Positions 1-11,946 of a stretch of DNA of 64,000 bases are shown one piece after another. Source of the DNA: Hymenopus coronatus (Eukaryota; Arthropoda; Insecta; Mantodea; Hymenopodidae); contig CM060896.1 of the NCBI GenBank assembly GCA_030762935.1, forward strand, positions 11,954,001-12,018,000, in the 5' to 3' direction. The notes beneath the pieces are model-generated. The model had not been told where the DNA came from, made no database searches, and saw only the letters and a program-made list of their open reading frames with translations. A program made the translations under genes and the position numbers. Within the stretch, counting starts at the first letter, position 1, and each line of letters opens with the position of its first letter.

Positions 1-295
1 TGTTCGTGAAATTGATCGTTCTAAAGATATTCCTTGTTTTTTGTTTCAGCTTTGAAAAACTTATACTTTTCTCATACAGGAATTTGTCAACTCCTGTCCA
101 TACAAACAAAGGAACATCAGTCACATAGCAACCAGCTTTTGACTATCACTTTAACCTATGGTACTCCCTTATTTCGCTTCTACTTACAAAGAAGCAAGTA
201 ATAAGATTAGCATGAAGTAAATAGAAGCATCAGCTTTTTAACAAAAATTTGTTGCAGAGATGTAGAGAAACTCATGTGAATGGAACACATCAGAT
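1..295 (-). mobile_element. Family A copy A1 (partial, window edge)
   Basis: This is the 5' third of a family A (Helentron-like, non-autonomous) element, cut by the window start. It holds the body motif CAACCAGCTTTTGACTATCA and ends with AGATGTAGAGAAACTCATGTG and CATCAGAT followed by a T run, the shared 5' terminus read in reverse. No coding capacity is visible. Confidence 0.85.
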
Positions 296-520
296 TTTTA
301 GTGTTAAATTGTTTACACTTGCACAAGAATGACTGGTGACAGTAAATATTTAAATAATAGCTGTAAGGAGAAGAATCTGCCACACCCTGCAGAGGGCTTC
401 TGTTCAAGCAATGCACTTGGACGAGTATTCAAGGCCTACAAGTTACGGGAATTCTATCATCTGTGCCAAGTAAGTAATTTACATGTTCCACCTACCTAAC
501 ACCTCCCTCAAGCACAACGT

Positions 521-1245
521 GAGAAGGTTTTACTTTATATGTACAGAGAAGGTATTGCATTCCATCCAACAATTTAATACCTAGATTTCACCGGAAATAT
601 ACGTTTTAGGGTTCCTGTATAAAAAGCAACATTTTTAGAAAAAGCTCCGTGTGTCTGTGAACTTGGTATTTAAGTTTAGTATCTTCCAAGGATGCGACAC
701 GAAGATTTTGAGAAAAATTCCCCCACCCCAAACTTCCCTCTATACGGAAAAAAATTTTGAAAATTTTGATTTTCTCAAAAACGGCTCTAAAGATTTTTAT
801 TAAAGATATCTACGTGCCAAATAAAAGTATATCTTGAATTTTCTGGAAGTAGTCTCCTCTAAAAAAGACCTCTTTTTTGTACAAAACTGGCAAACCGTAA
901 GATATTGACAAAAATGTAGTTCTCGATAAAACACAATTTATGTCGTACACATCTTTTTCGTGGAGTTGAACGTTTTCGAGATATTCCTTGTTATTGGTTT
1001 CAGTTTTAAAATACTTACGCAAAGAAACGGATTTCTATCCCATAGCAAGCACGTTTTAAAACATTTGACTGTCTGTTTATCCTAGTGTATTCCCTTATTT
1101 CCCTTCTACTTACAAGTAACTAAATAATAAGACAATTCCTGCTAATGTTTATCTAGATTAGCATGAAGTAGATGTAAGAATAAGCTTTGTAACAGTAATT
1201 TGTTACAGAAATATAGAGAAAGTCATGTGAATGAAACACATACGA
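521..1245 (-). mobile_element. Family A copy A2
   Basis: The terminal palindrome is decayed (GTACAGAGAAGGTATTG remains), the CA/GT tract is only GTGTGTCTGTG, and the 5' end reads CACATACGATTTTT. Internal landmarks ATGCGACACGAAGATTTTGAG and CCGTAAGATATTGACAAAAA are clear. This is an old copy of the TCTGATG/palindrome family. Confidence 0.85.
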
Positions 1246-2030
1246 TTTTTAAAGCTTATTTCTATATAATAATTTAAATATTCGTGAATATAAAAAAGGT
1301 ATATAACTGGCCACCAGGCACCATAAATGGAGCTACAACAAAGCATTAGAGCTGAAACTGTGCTGGACTTGGCAAGAAAAACTGCAGTTCGACGAGATCT
1401 CATTCACATCATGCAAAGCTGAAAGCTAAATTGTGCAGAAGAAAAGAAGACAGAAATGACATCATCAAAGGAGAGGAAAAGGAAAGCTGAAGGTCCAACC
1501 TACCAACCTGGTGGAGTTTTATGTGAGTCATGCATTCAAATCTTTCCTTGTTTTCTCGCTATTGATATTTTCAGCATTTTCCTTCCTGTAAAAGGTTCCT
1601 TGTGGAGCAGTTTTTTCTGTTACACAAATAAAATTTGCAGTACATGTTCACAGAGAGATAATGAACAAGAATTGCCCTAGGTTTACTGTCACATGTATGC
1701 AAATGTTTTCAATTTTCAAATATAAAAATTATATTTTCATAATAAAAAAGCTGATTCATAGCTTTAACATTTTTGGAGCCTAAACCAAAGAAGATACAGA
1801 GAAACCTTGGGCAATTTCAAAAAGTATATGTATTGACAACCTAGCGTTAAAATATTAGACCAAAATTTTAAATTCTTTTTTGTCGCAAGCGACTTTTTTA
1901 ATGACTGACAAAAACGTAAACAAATTTGACCACAACCTCCAAACCATTAAAGCAAAATGAATGAATTTTTCACTGTAACGTATTTGCATTATATTACTCA
2001 TGTGGTATACATTTTAAAACTTTAGCATTT
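1246..2030. other. Intergenic, no identifiable gene
   Basis: About 780 bases between A2 and an LTR-like segment. A purine-rich stretch near 1440-1500 is open for 74 codons from an ATG at 1456 but resembles no family I recognise. 1340-1400 reads weakly like a decayed retroelement tail. No repeat shared with the rest of the window was recognised. Confidence 0.4.
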
Positions 2031-2034
2031 CAGG

Positions 2035-2295
2035 CATACATGTCCTTAAGTGAACTGCGGCAGCTTTACTAGCCCCCCTATGTCTGGCACCTTAGTAAAT
2101 GAACACGTGCAATAATGGCTTAAAAACTCGCTTTTGTAGCGGTATATAAGGAGAGCAAAAGGGGTCGAAGGGATTAATTTGCAATAGAAATTTCGGAGAG
2201 TGCAGTTAGACTAGAGAGAGCCGAAACAGTCGACAACAGAGTGTACGGGCGTCGAAGAGACAAGAAATAAAATTATTGTGAGGCAATTGAATCAG
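2035..2295 (+). promoter_or_regulatory. LTR-like promoter/polyadenylation segment
   Basis: A TATA box (GGTATATAAGGAGAGC, TATATAAG at 2143-2150) is followed about 120 bases later by an AATAAA signal (2266-2271) and a G/T-containing tail. A core promoter, short transcribed stretch and polyadenylation signal inside about 150 bases is the U3-R-U5 layout of an LTR retrotransposon LTR. No partner LTR, primer-binding site or pol domain is seen, so a solo or truncated LTR is inferred. A fortuitous TATA and AATAAA in AT-rich DNA is the alternative. Confidence 0.3.
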
Positions 2296-2322
2296 ACATT
2301 GCTGTTACGGTTACCTTTACAT

Positions 2323-3182
2323 TCCATTTCTCTACACGTACGAACGTACATAGTGCATAGGTAAGGTATTGTACAGCACCCAAAAATTCGATACCGAGAT
2401 TTCACCGTAAATACATGTTTTGAGACATGTTTTGAATCCAAAGAAACATTTTTAGAAAAGTGTCCGGGTGTGTGTCTGTGGGCAGCATACAAAAAAAAAA
2501 AAAACAAACAAACGAAAAGACCGTTAAATATCAAACTTGATATTTAAGTTCAGTATCTTCCAAGGATGCGACGCGAAGATTTGCAAGAAAATCTCTCCAC
2601 CCCTCAACAACCCATTACATGGAAAAATGTTCGAAAATTTTGACTTTCTGAAAAATGGCTCTAACGATTATGATTAAAATGTCGTATATTAAATATATTC
2701 ATATCACAAATAAAATGTATATCTTGAATTTTCTGAGAATAGCCTCTGAAGACTACTTTATTCTGTATGAATTTTACGGAACTTTGTCTAACTGCTAAAC
2801 CGTATGAGATACACAAAAACTGATCATACAAAGTATGTAGAGCACATTAAAACACACAATTTATGTTACATAATTTTTTTTCGTGAAGTTGATCGTTTTT
2901 GAGACATTCCTTGTTTTTGATTTCAGCTTTAAAAAACATACTTTTCTCATACAGAAATTTGTCAACTCGTGTCCATACAAACTAAGGAACTTAATTCACA
3001 TACCAACCAGCTTTTGACTATCACTTTAACCTATAGTACTCCCTTATTTCCCTTCTACTTACAAGGAAGCAATTTCTGCTAATGTTTACCTTGATTAAAC
3101 TGAAGTAGATGAAGAATAAGCTTTTTAACAATAATTTGTTACACCGATATAGAGAAAACCATGTGAATGGAAAGCATCAGAT
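2323..3182 (-). mobile_element. Family A copy A3
   Basis: Near-complete copy. The palindrome end is at 2326-2365 (partly decayed, CTACACGTACGAACGTACATAGTG), with a short GT tract and an A-rich run near 2489-2507. The body follows, with the 5' end ATGTGAATGGAAAGCATCAG. It is bounded by the LTR-like segment on the left and unique sequence on the right. Confidence 0.9.
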
Positions 3183-3410
3183 TTGTTGGAGCGCTATGGA
3201 GGCCTGCGTTGCAAGGGAAGGTAGAAAACAAAGGACGGCGCTAAAACAAATGCTTGGGAGCAGAGTTAATATTCTCGTCACGTACTGACTAACTACCCCG
3301 TCATTAACGAATCGTGTCCGGAACAACCTGTCAACGGGTCACCCTGGCAATTAGCACCATGCTTCTAGTTCGTCATTTGTTCGCTGCAACTGTCTGTCTC
3401 TGAAACGTGT
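3183..3410. other. Unique intergenic spacer
   Basis: About 230 bases of more GC-balanced, apparently single-copy sequence between two family A copies. No ORF, RNA gene or repeat recognised. Confidence 0.4.
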
Positions 3411-3547
3411 ACTTGCTTTCTCTACACGCACTATCTACATAGTGTATAGAGAAGGTATTGTATTTAACCCAAAAATTCCATACCGAGATTTCACCGGAAA
3501 TACATGTTTTGGGATTCCCTGCATAAAAAAAGACATTATTAGAAACA

Positions 3548-3595
<48 letters not shown>

Positions 3596-4137
3596 TGTAC
3601 AGCATAGTTCAAAAACGAAAAGTCACTAAAATTTAAGTTGAGTACCTTCCAAGGAAGATCTCGTCCTTTAAAAGCCGGTCACTGTGTGAAACAATTGAAA
3701 TTACAATATCTTTGCTTACTAGGACTAAACAAACGAGAAACGAGAAAAAATGTTTTCTCCTTTGAGAAAAGTATAAGTGGTTTAAAATTGAAACCAATAT
3801 TCGGAAATATCTCGAAAATGGTTAAGTGTACAAAAAATGTATATTGTGTGCTTTAATGAGATCTACATTTTTGTATACTAAGTTTTTGAATATCTCTTAT
3901 GGTTTACCAGTTATATGAAAGTCATTCAGAATAAACAGGTCTAACAATTTTGACTAAAATCTCTTATATTTAAGGTATTTACATGGCAAATAAATTGTAT
4001 ATCTTGAGTTTTTTGGGAACATTCTGAATTCATTTTTCTTAATTTTGCATTACTGGAAAACCGTAAGAGATAAACTAAAAATTCACTACACAAGCAATAT
4101 AGATCTCGATAAAACACATAATTTATGTCATATACAG
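3411..4137. mobile_element. Family A copy A4, rearranged foldback of three segments
   Basis: 3411-3656 is a minus-orientation 3' end with a perfect (GT)n run at about 3552-3592. At CCTTCCAAGGAAG the sequence switches to plus orientation (3657-3940: CTTTAAAAGCCGGTCACTGTG to TTCAGAATAAACAGGT). At 3941 it switches back to minus orientation (CTAACAATTTTGACTAAAAT to TTTATGTCATATA). Two orientation switches within one element length show recombination or nested insertion followed by deletion. No 5' end is present, and A5 abuts it. Confidence 0.8.
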
Positions 4138-5015
4138 TTTCACTTTCTCTATAAGTATTATGTACATAGTGTGTAGAGAAGGTATTGCACTCCACCCAAA
4201 AATTCGTTACCGAAATTAAACCGGAAATATATGTTTAAGCGTCCCCTGTATCCAAAAAAGGCATTTTCAGAAAAAGGTCTGTGTGTGTATATGTGTGTCT
4301 CCGTGTGTCAGTGTGTCCGTGTGTCTGTGAACACGATAACTCAAAAATGAAAAGTTGGTAAAATACCAAAGTTGGTATTTAAGTTTAGTATCTTCCAGGG
4401 ATGCGACACGAAGATTTTGAGAAAAATCCCTCCAACCCAAACTACCCTTTACATGGAACATTTTTCGAAAATTTTGATTTTCTTAAAAATGGCTCTAACA
4501 ATTTTGATTAAAATGCCATATATGAAAGATATTTACCTGACAAATAAAATGTATATCTTGAATTTTCTGGCATAGCTCCTGAAGAGTAGTTTATTCTGGA
4601 TGAATTTCACGTAACCGTTAAACCGTAAGATATAGACAAAAACTTACCATACAACAAATGTAGAGCACATTAAAACACACAATTTATGCTATATATTTTT
4701 TTTTCGTGGAATTGACCGTTTTCTAGATATTCCTTGTTTTTGGTTTCAGCTCTGAAAAACTTACTTTTTTCATACAGGAATTTGTCAACTCGTGTCCATA
4801 GAAACAAAACAACTTCAGTCACATAGCAACCAGCTCTTGACTATCACTTTAACCTATGGTACTCCCTTATTTCGCTTCTACTTACAAGGAAGCAAGTAAT
4901 AAGACTATATCTGCTAATTTTTTCTCGATTAACATGAAATACATAGTAGTAATAGCTATTTAACAATAATTTGTTACGGAGATGTAGAGAAAGTCATATG
5001 AATGAAACACATCAG
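4138..5015 (-). mobile_element. Family A copy A5
   Basis: Full-length copy from the palindrome (CACTTTCTCTATAAGTATTA and TACATAGTGTGTAGAGAAG) to ATCAGAT, followed by a poly-T run (5016-5038). The GT tract is an imperfect GTGTCTGTGTG repeat rather than a pure one, probably an aged microsatellite. Confidence 0.9.
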
Positions 5016-5092
5016 ATTTTTTTTTTTTTTTTTTTTTGCTAGGAATGTATGTCGTTTGATAAGAGCAGATAATAGAATCAGCGGCTGTTATA

Positions 5093-5152
5093 CCTTATAA
5101 TAGTTGCAGAGAGTGAGGCGAGCAAATCATATGAATGCACTAAATCAGATTT
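5093..5152 (-). mobile_element. Family A fragment A6 (5' terminus)
   Basis: About 60 bases matching the 5' end only: TAGTTGCAGAGAG, then AAATCATATGAATGCACTAAATCAGATTTTT with substitutions. It is an isolated terminus with no body. Confidence 0.55.
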
Positions 5153-5238
5153 TTATTGCATTGACTAAAGTTTGCGGCGCTTCAGAATCATCCTTACATA
5201 GGGTTCCATAAAGTCTCACCTTAACTTTTCCATTAAAC

Positions 5239-5251
5239 GGGGGGGGGGGGG
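5239..5251 (+). repeat. Poly-G tract (13 G)
   Basis: Thirteen consecutive G residues in otherwise AT-rich unique DNA, just upstream of copy A7. It is a simple mononucleotide tract and prone to length error in assemblies. Confidence 0.9.
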
Positions 5252-5290
5252 AGTATTTAATTTGCTTTCGTATAACTTTTTGTGAAAAAA

Positions 5291-6000
5291 TCTGCTATGT
5301 ACCATTCACATGACTTTCTCCATATCCCTGCAACAAATAATTCTTAAAAAGCTTATACTTCTATTTACTTTATGCTAATCAGAAAAAAATAGCAGAAATA
5401 GTCTAATTACTCGCTTCCTTGTAAGTAGAAGCGAAATAAGGGACAACCGTAGGTTAAAGTGATAGTCAAAAGCTGGTTGCTATGTCAATGAAGTTCCTTT
5501 GTTTATATGGATAGGAGTTGACAAGTTCCTGTATGAGAAAAGTATACGTTTTTCATAGCAGAAACCGAAACTAAGCAATGTCACAATAACGACGAACTCC
5601 ACGAAAAAAATGTCTATAACATAAATTGTGTGTTTTAATGTGCTCTACATTTTTTGTGTAGTAAGTTTTTGTCCATCTCTTACGGTTTAGCAGTCATTCA
5701 AAATTTAGTAAAATTCATCCAGAATAAACTACTCTTCAGAGGCTATTCCCAGAAAATTCAAGATATGCATTTTATTTGTCAGGTAAATAAGTTTAATATA
5801 CGACATTTTAATAAAAATCGTTAGAGCCATTTTTGAGAAAATCAAAATTTTCGAAAAAAGTTCCATGTAAAGTGTAGTTTGGGGTGGGCAGATTTCTCTC
5901 AAAATCTTCGTGTCGCATCCCTGGAAGATACTAAACTTAAGTATCAAGTTTGGTATTTTACCGACTTTTCGTTTTTGAGTTATCGTGTTCACAGACACAC

Positions 6001-6037
<37 letters not shown>

Positions 6038-6174
6038 CCTTTTTCCGAAAATGCTTTTTTTAGATAAAGGGGACCCTAAAACATATATTTCCGGTGATAT
6101 CTCGGTATCGAATTTTTTGGTGGAGTGCAATACATTCTCTATACACTATGTACATAGTGTCTATAGAGAAAGTA
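5291..6174 (+). mobile_element. Family A copy A7 (young subfamily)
   Basis: Full-length, starting TCTGCTATGTACCATTCACAT and ending in the palindrome (TCTATACACTATGTACATAG) and GAGAAAGTAAAAA. A (CA)n tract lies at about 6003-6034. By eye it is almost identical to A12, A41 and A49 over long stretches (shared CTCCATATCCCTGCAACAAA, GACGAACTCCACG). These four form the most recently spread subfamily here. Long open frames on both strands across the CA tract are compositional. Confidence 0.93.
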
Positions 6175-6540
6175 AAAAAGTAATTAGCTTTATTTAATGG
6201 AAGTGAAACTGCAATTAATCCTTTATTACTTGCAGACACCAAGTTCATGTGTTTTTGTCACAGAAGTGATGGGTCATTGGAAATTTCTCTTTTAATAAAT
6301 GTGCCCGTCTCTTTTTCACGAAGAGTAACTAAGTCAGGGATCTGGTTTAATAAGACTGCTACGATCTTCATTTTGTTTCACCTTCCTGAAACGGTAGCAC
6401 ATTCTTCATTTACTTCTCCCTGCAAAAATGGCTCGGCTCAATTGAGAGTGACACCTTCCATTTATTTTATTTCTTCCTGAGAATTTTCCAACTGCCTTGG
6501 AGTAAAAACTATTTTTATAATCTCTAGCCCGCTTGTTCAA
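6175..6540. other. Unique intergenic spacer
   Basis: About 365 bases between A7 and A8. It is open for short stretches (for example 6247-6480 plus, 77 codons), without recognisable domain, signal peptide or repeat. Confidence 0.35.
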
Positions 6541-7411
6541 TTCACATGTGTATAGAGAAGATATTGTATTGAACCCAAAAACGCGGTATAGAAACTTTAC
6601 CAAAAATACATATTTTGAGACCTCTTCAATCCAAAGAAAGGGTATTTAAAATGCCCGTATGCGTGTCTTTCTGCCTGTGGGGAGCATAGTTAAAAAACGG
6701 TAAGACCGTTAAATTCCAAACTTGATATTTAGGTTTAGTACTTCCAAGGATGCGACACAAAGATTTTCAAGAATATTCCCCCACCATAAATCGTCCTTTA
6801 CATAGGCACATTTTAGAAAATTTTGAATTTCTCAAAAATGGGCTCTTAACAATTGTGATTAAAATCCCGTATATTAAAGATATTTTAAACCAAATAAAAT
6901 GTATATCTCGAATTTTCTGGGAATGGCCTCTGAAGACCTCTTTATTCTGGATGAATTTTGCTTAAGTGCTTAACCGTAAGAGATGGAAAAAAAAAAAAAA
7001 AAAGGCATTGCACAAGAAATGTAGAACTCGTCAAAACACACAATTTATGTCATTTACGTTTTTGTTGTGGAAGTAACCGTTTCCCAGATATTCCTTGTTA
7101 TTGGTTTCAATTGTAAAGTACTTATACTTTTCTAAGACAAGAAGTGTCCGCTTTTCTTTTGTTCTACTTCTGGCCAAGCAAAGAAGTGATTTTCAATGAC
7201 AATCGCATAACGACATCTTTTAAAACATTTGACTATCACTTTAGCATAGCTCATTCCTTTGGTTGCCTTCTACTTATAAGAAACTAAGTTATAAGAAATT
7301 CTTGTAATGTTTATTTCGATTAGCATTGTGTAGAAAGAATAATAATAGTTTTTAAGAAGTTTGTTTGTAGAGCAGCTAGAGAAAGTCATATGAGTGTAAT
7401 GCATAAGAATT
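6541..7411 (-). mobile_element. Family A copy A8
   Basis: Old copy. Only the inner arm of the terminal palindrome remains (GTGTATAGAGAAGATATTG). The GT tract is reduced to GCGTGTC and an A17 run interrupts the body near 6987-7003. The 5' end is of the third variant (GAGCAGCTAGAGAAAGTCATATGAG) and closes with GCATAAGAATTTTT. Confidence 0.85.
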
Positions 7412-8143
7412 TTTAGACAGTTGAAACTAAAAGTAGTTCTTTTACCAGATGTCAGTAGTGTTAAAAGTAGAAAATTCTGTCACTCAGTGTTAGAAAATTT
7501 TATAACACGGCCTCATTCAAGTAGGCCATGACTGAAAGCTCGTATCGATCCATAAAATGGCGGATGTGATGAACATGGAGTCTGCTGAACCAGACGGAAT
7601 ATGCAAGCAGCGGAGAGAGCAACATTACAACTGCTACACTGCCTCCGTTGTATAGAACTTTTTGTTCTGTCCGAGTAAGTCATCATGTTGTCAGCACTGA
7701 TGCTAAGCAAGGCAACAATTAAATATCGCAGACCATTGATCATAACTCCGTGAAATAGGTAAACTAATATTTTTATAATTATGTCTATAAATATTGAGAT
7801 CTGTGTAAAAATAGTTTATGACTCATGTGTTAAAATTGTTTTATGTTAAACATATGAAGCTTACTCGGTTTCTTCCTCTTCTTCTTTTTTCAGGGGTAAT
7901 TCCATGGCTACACCATTATTCTGTTCGTAATATTTACCTTTATAGCTGAAATAGGCTGAGTTTAGGGTATGCTGTAAAAGTGGGAAGTTATCAGTGGGGA
8001 GTTGGAGAGCTTCTTGGACTGGAATTCGTGTAGGCAAGGATTGTGCATCAAAACTCGGTTGCTATCCCGTGAAGTTATCTCTGTTTTTTATTACTCGTAA
8101 GATTATGGCCTCGTTTCGCAAACTCACAATGTAAAACACCATT
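7412..8143. other. Unique intergenic region with splice-acceptor-like sequence
   Basis: About 730 bases with no shared repeat. At 7869-7892 a pyrimidine tract (TTTCTTCCTCTTCTTC, then TTTTTTCAG) precedes GGGTAATTCCATGG, a textbook 3' splice-site shape on the plus strand. The downstream reading frames close within about 20 codons. A 76-codon minus-strand frame (7513-7743) has no recognised similarity. A terminal exon cannot be excluded but is not supported. Confidence 0.3.
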
Positions 8144-9027
8144 TTACTTACTCTACACGTACTATGTACGTAGTGTATAGAGAAGGTATTGCAATACACC
8201 CAAAAATTGGATACCGAGATTTCACTGGAAATACATGTTTTGAGACTCCCTGAATCCAAAAAAAGGATTTTTAGAAAAATGTCCGTGTGTGTGTCTATGT
8301 CTGTGTGGGTCTGTGTGTATGTGTGTGTGTGGACACCATAGCTCAAAAACGAAAAGTCCATTGAAAACCAAACTTGGTATTTAGGTTTGGTATCTTCCAA
8401 GGATGTGACACGAAGATTTTCAAGGCAATCCCCCCACCCCCAACTACCCTTTACTTGGAACTTTTTTGGAAAATTTTGATTTTCTCAAAAATGGCTGTAA
8501 TGATTTTGATCAAAATATCATATATTAAAGATATTGCCTGACAAATAGTATGTATATCTTGAATTTTCTGGGAATAGCCTCTGAAGGCTACTTTACTCTG
8601 GATGAATTTTACGGAATTTTGCATAACTACTAAACCGTAAGAGATGGATAAAAACTTACCACACAAAAAATGTAGAGCACGTTAAAACAAACAATTTATG
8701 TCATACATTGTTTTCGCGGAGTTGATCGTTTTTGAGATATTCCTTGTTATTGGTTTCAGCTTGAAAAACTTATACTTTTCTCATACAGGAATTTGTCAAC
8801 TTGTGTCCACACAAACAAAGGAACTTCAGTCACATAGCAACCAGCTTTTGACTATCACTTTAACTTATGGTACTCCCTTATTTCGCTTCTACTTACAAGC
8901 AAGTAAGTAATAAGACTATTTCTATTAATTTTTCTGAATTAGCATGAAGTAGATAGAAGCAGAATCTTTTTATCAATAATTTGTTGCAGAGATGTAGAGA
9001 AAGCTATGTGAATGTAACGCATCAGAT
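8144..9027 (-). mobile_element. Family A copy A9
   Basis: Full-length: palindrome CTACACGTACTATGTACGTA, GT-rich tract 8284-8331 (imperfect GTGTGTCTATGTC units), body, and 5' end ATGTGAATGTAACGCATCAGAT. Confidence 0.92.
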
Positions 9028-9324
9028 CTTTTCCTCTGTATCTAACAAATTAAGTATTTCTTGCTTGCAACTTTGTCCTCTCAACTCGTACGGTTGATTG
9101 CGCAGGTCCTGACAGTTGCATTATTATTCATTTGTTCCACATTCGGAGGACTGTTGAAATGCCTCTCCAATCAGGGTCTCATGAAGTTATGAGGAAAGAT
9201 TTTTTCCTTCGGTTCTATTAGACCCTTATAAGTCTTGCACATATTTACGTTACATTGGTGCCAACTTCTCTATTTAAGTATGATGTGTACATTCTCGTTT
9301 TCAACTAAAGTCGATCATCCTGTA

Positions 9325-9415
9325 ACGATTAGCATGAAATAGATAAAATAATCTTTTGTAAGAGTAGTTTGTATATGAAACAGTTTCAGAACGTCATGTG
9401 AATCAACACATTCCA
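9325..9415 (-). mobile_element. Family A fragment A10 (5' terminus)
   Basis: Isolated 5' end: GATTAGCATGAAATAGATAAAA, a diverged GTTTGTATATGAAAC, then ACGTCATGTGAATCAACACATTC. The remainder of the element is absent. 9028-9324 before it is unique sequence. Confidence 0.6.
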
Positions 9416-9458
9416 TTCTTATTAAATAGTATGTGTATGTATGAATGTGTGTATTGTA

Positions 9459-10109
9459 CAGGGTGATTTATATAGAGCTGACACATTTCTTTCATTAATT
9501 GTTTCAAAACGTGTTATGCTAGCGACAACTTATAGTACCTAAATTGTAGAGGAATTTTGGGAGATTATTTACTTCTATAGCAAATGTTGAAAATGTCCTC
9601 CATGCTGCATAAGGCACAACTCAACACGTCATACTGGCCACTCGGAGGACTCTGTTGTCAATAGCTTGAACCTCCTTTGTGATGTTGGGCTTCAGATCGT
9701 CCAATGTCTGGGGACGTGTGGCGTAAACACTGTCTTTTAAGTAACCCCATAGAAAGAAGTTCGGAGATCTCGGTGGCCCAGGTTCCTGGAAATTATCCGG
9801 TCGTCAAAGAAACTTGCAATTAACTTCATGGATTCATTTGATGTATGGCATGTAGTGCCATCTTGCTGAAAATATCCTTGACTCAGATCTACATCGTATT
9901 GCATTTTCACATTGACTACAAGAACAAAATATCGAAACAGCTGCCAGCATTGCAATTAGGAATAAAACACAAACATCTGCGCATCTAGTAACAAGGAATC
10001 GAAGCTCCAGAAAATTCTGCTTAATTTGGTGCTAAAATTGGGTGATTGAATTAATTTTCAACGGAATAATTAAAGAAAGAAATGTGTCAGTTCTATATAA
10101 ATCACTCTG
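9459..10109 (-). mobile_element. Rosa-type (DD41D) Tc1/mariner element R1, internally deleted
   Basis: A 651-bp element with 35-bp terminal inverted repeats (9459-9493 CAGGGTGATTTATATAGAGC..., 10075-10109 its complement) and TA at both flanks (9457-9458, 10110-10111). On the minus strand a remnant reads GYFQQDGTTCHTSNESMK and then ...DDRIISRN. This is the second catalytic Asp block of the rosa-like clade. The frame is then broken before the third Asp motif. It is non-autonomous and decayed. The R2 copy at 44.8 kb keeps the motif more fully. Confidence 0.8.
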
Positions 10110-10514
10110 TAGTTTCTTATTGTTAAATAGCCTTAGGTGACCCTATTGTTAACGCAATTCACGGTAAAGTAACGTAAGTTTATATTGATTGGATGTTAAA
10201 ATGACTCAACAGTCGTCCTCGATCTTGACATTTCCTTGTTACTTCAGCTTCCCTTGCTCGCAGAGACATCTTTAAAAAACGAAAATAATGTCTTGTATTA
10301 TTAACCATTACTTGATGACTGGCGGAGATATTAATCATAATTAGACGCAGATGAAGCGGATTAAAACCGGGAAACACTGACGAAGCAGAAATAAGCTGCG
10401 ACTAATGAGCACACTAGTGCCATCTTGCGTGTAATCGTTGCACAAGCAAATGACTCCGCTTTCAAGGCTAGGTCAGTAATAGGTTATGTCGAAAATATTA
10501 CACACTCGGCCAAA
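10110..10514. other. Unique intergenic spacer
   Basis: About 400 bases between R1 and the nested A cluster. Nothing recognisable on either strand. Confidence 0.4.
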
Positions 10515-11170
10515 GGAATTCACATCATTTCTATACCCACTCTTCTACAAACTGCTTATATCAACTTCTCTGTAACAAATCATTGTTAATAAGCTTATTC
10601 TTCTATCTACTTCATGATAATCGAGATAACATGAGCAGAAACGGTCTTATTACTTAGTTCCTTATAAGTAGGAGAGAAATAAGGGAATACTCTAGGCTAA
10701 CTCAAACAGTCAAATGTTTGCTAAAACTTTTTAAGTATTTAAAAACTGAAACAAATAACAAGGAATATCTCGAAAACGGTCAACTCCACGAAAAAATGCA
10801 TATGCTCTAATTTGTGTGTTTTATGAACCTGTGTAGTAAGCTTTTGTCTATCAATTACGCAAAATACAGAGAAATTTATTCAGAATAAACAGGTCTTCAG
10901 AGAATATTCCCAGAAAATTCAAGATATACATTTTATTTGGGATGTAAATATCCGTAATATACAGTATTTTGATCAAAATCGTTAGTCATTTTAGAAAAAA
11001 ATCACATTTTTTCTATATAAAGGGTAGTTTGTCATTGGGCAGTTTTCTTGAAAATCTTCATGTTGCATTTGAAACATACTAAGTCTAAATATAAATTTGG
11101 TATTTAACAGCCTTTTCGTTTTTGAGCTATGCTGTTCACAGTCGCATATTCACAGACCTTTGTCTAAAAA
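10515..11170 (+). mobile_element. Family A copy A11, left part (older copy split by A12)
   Basis: Diverged plus-orientation copy, recognisable from CTTCTCTGTAACAAATCATTG on and running to CACAGACCTTTGTCTAAAAA. It is interrupted exactly there by A12. Its right part resumes at 12088 with TGCTTTTTTCGGACTCAGG, which is the next element base after that A run in other copies. Confidence 0.88.
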
Positions 11171-11887
11171 TCTGATGTGTACCATTCACATGACCTTCTC
11201 TATATCCCTGCAACAAATAATTCTTAAAAAGCTTATACTTCTATTTACTTTATGCTAATCAGAAAAAAATAGCAGAAATAGTCTAATTACTCGCATCCTT
11301 GTAAGTAGAAGCGAAATAAGGGACAACCGTACGTTAAAGTGATAGTCAAAAGCTGGTTGCTATGTCAATGAAGTTCCTTTGTTTATATGGATAGGAGTTG
11401 ACAAGTTCCTGTATGAGAAAAGTATACGTTTTTCATAGCAGAAACCAAAACTAAGCAATGTCACAATAACGACGAACTCCACGAAAAAAATGTCTATAAC
11501 ATAAATTGTGTGTTTTAATGTGCTCTACATTTTTTGTGTAGTAAGTTTTTGTCCATCTCTTATGGTTTAGCAATTATTCAAAATTTAGTAAAATTCATCC
11601 AGAATAAACTACTCTTCAGAGGCTATTCCCAGAAAATTCAAGATATACATTTTATTTGTCAGGTAAATATCTTTAATATACGAAATTTTAATCAAAATCG
11701 TTAGAGCCATTTTTGAGAAAATCAAAAATTTCGAAAAAGTTCCATGTAAAGCGTAGTTGGGGGTGGGGCGATTTTTCTCAAAATCTTCGTGTCGCATCCC
11801 TGGAAGATACTAAACTTAAATACCAAGTTTGGTATTTTACCGACTTTTCGTTTTTGAGTTATCGTGTTCACAGACACACCGACACAC

Positions 11888-11946
<59 letters not shown>

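Noticed and set aside
3442..3636. Frames reading VCVCVCV or THTHTHTH through the GT/CA tracts (3.5, 6.0, 11.9, 16.7, 28.3, 52.9 kb).
   Set aside because: These are translations of dinucleotide repeats, not genes.
7860..7950. Splice acceptor and coding exon on the plus strand after TTTTTTCAG.
   Set aside because: The acceptor shape is good but all three frames close within about 20 codons and no other exon is seen nearby.
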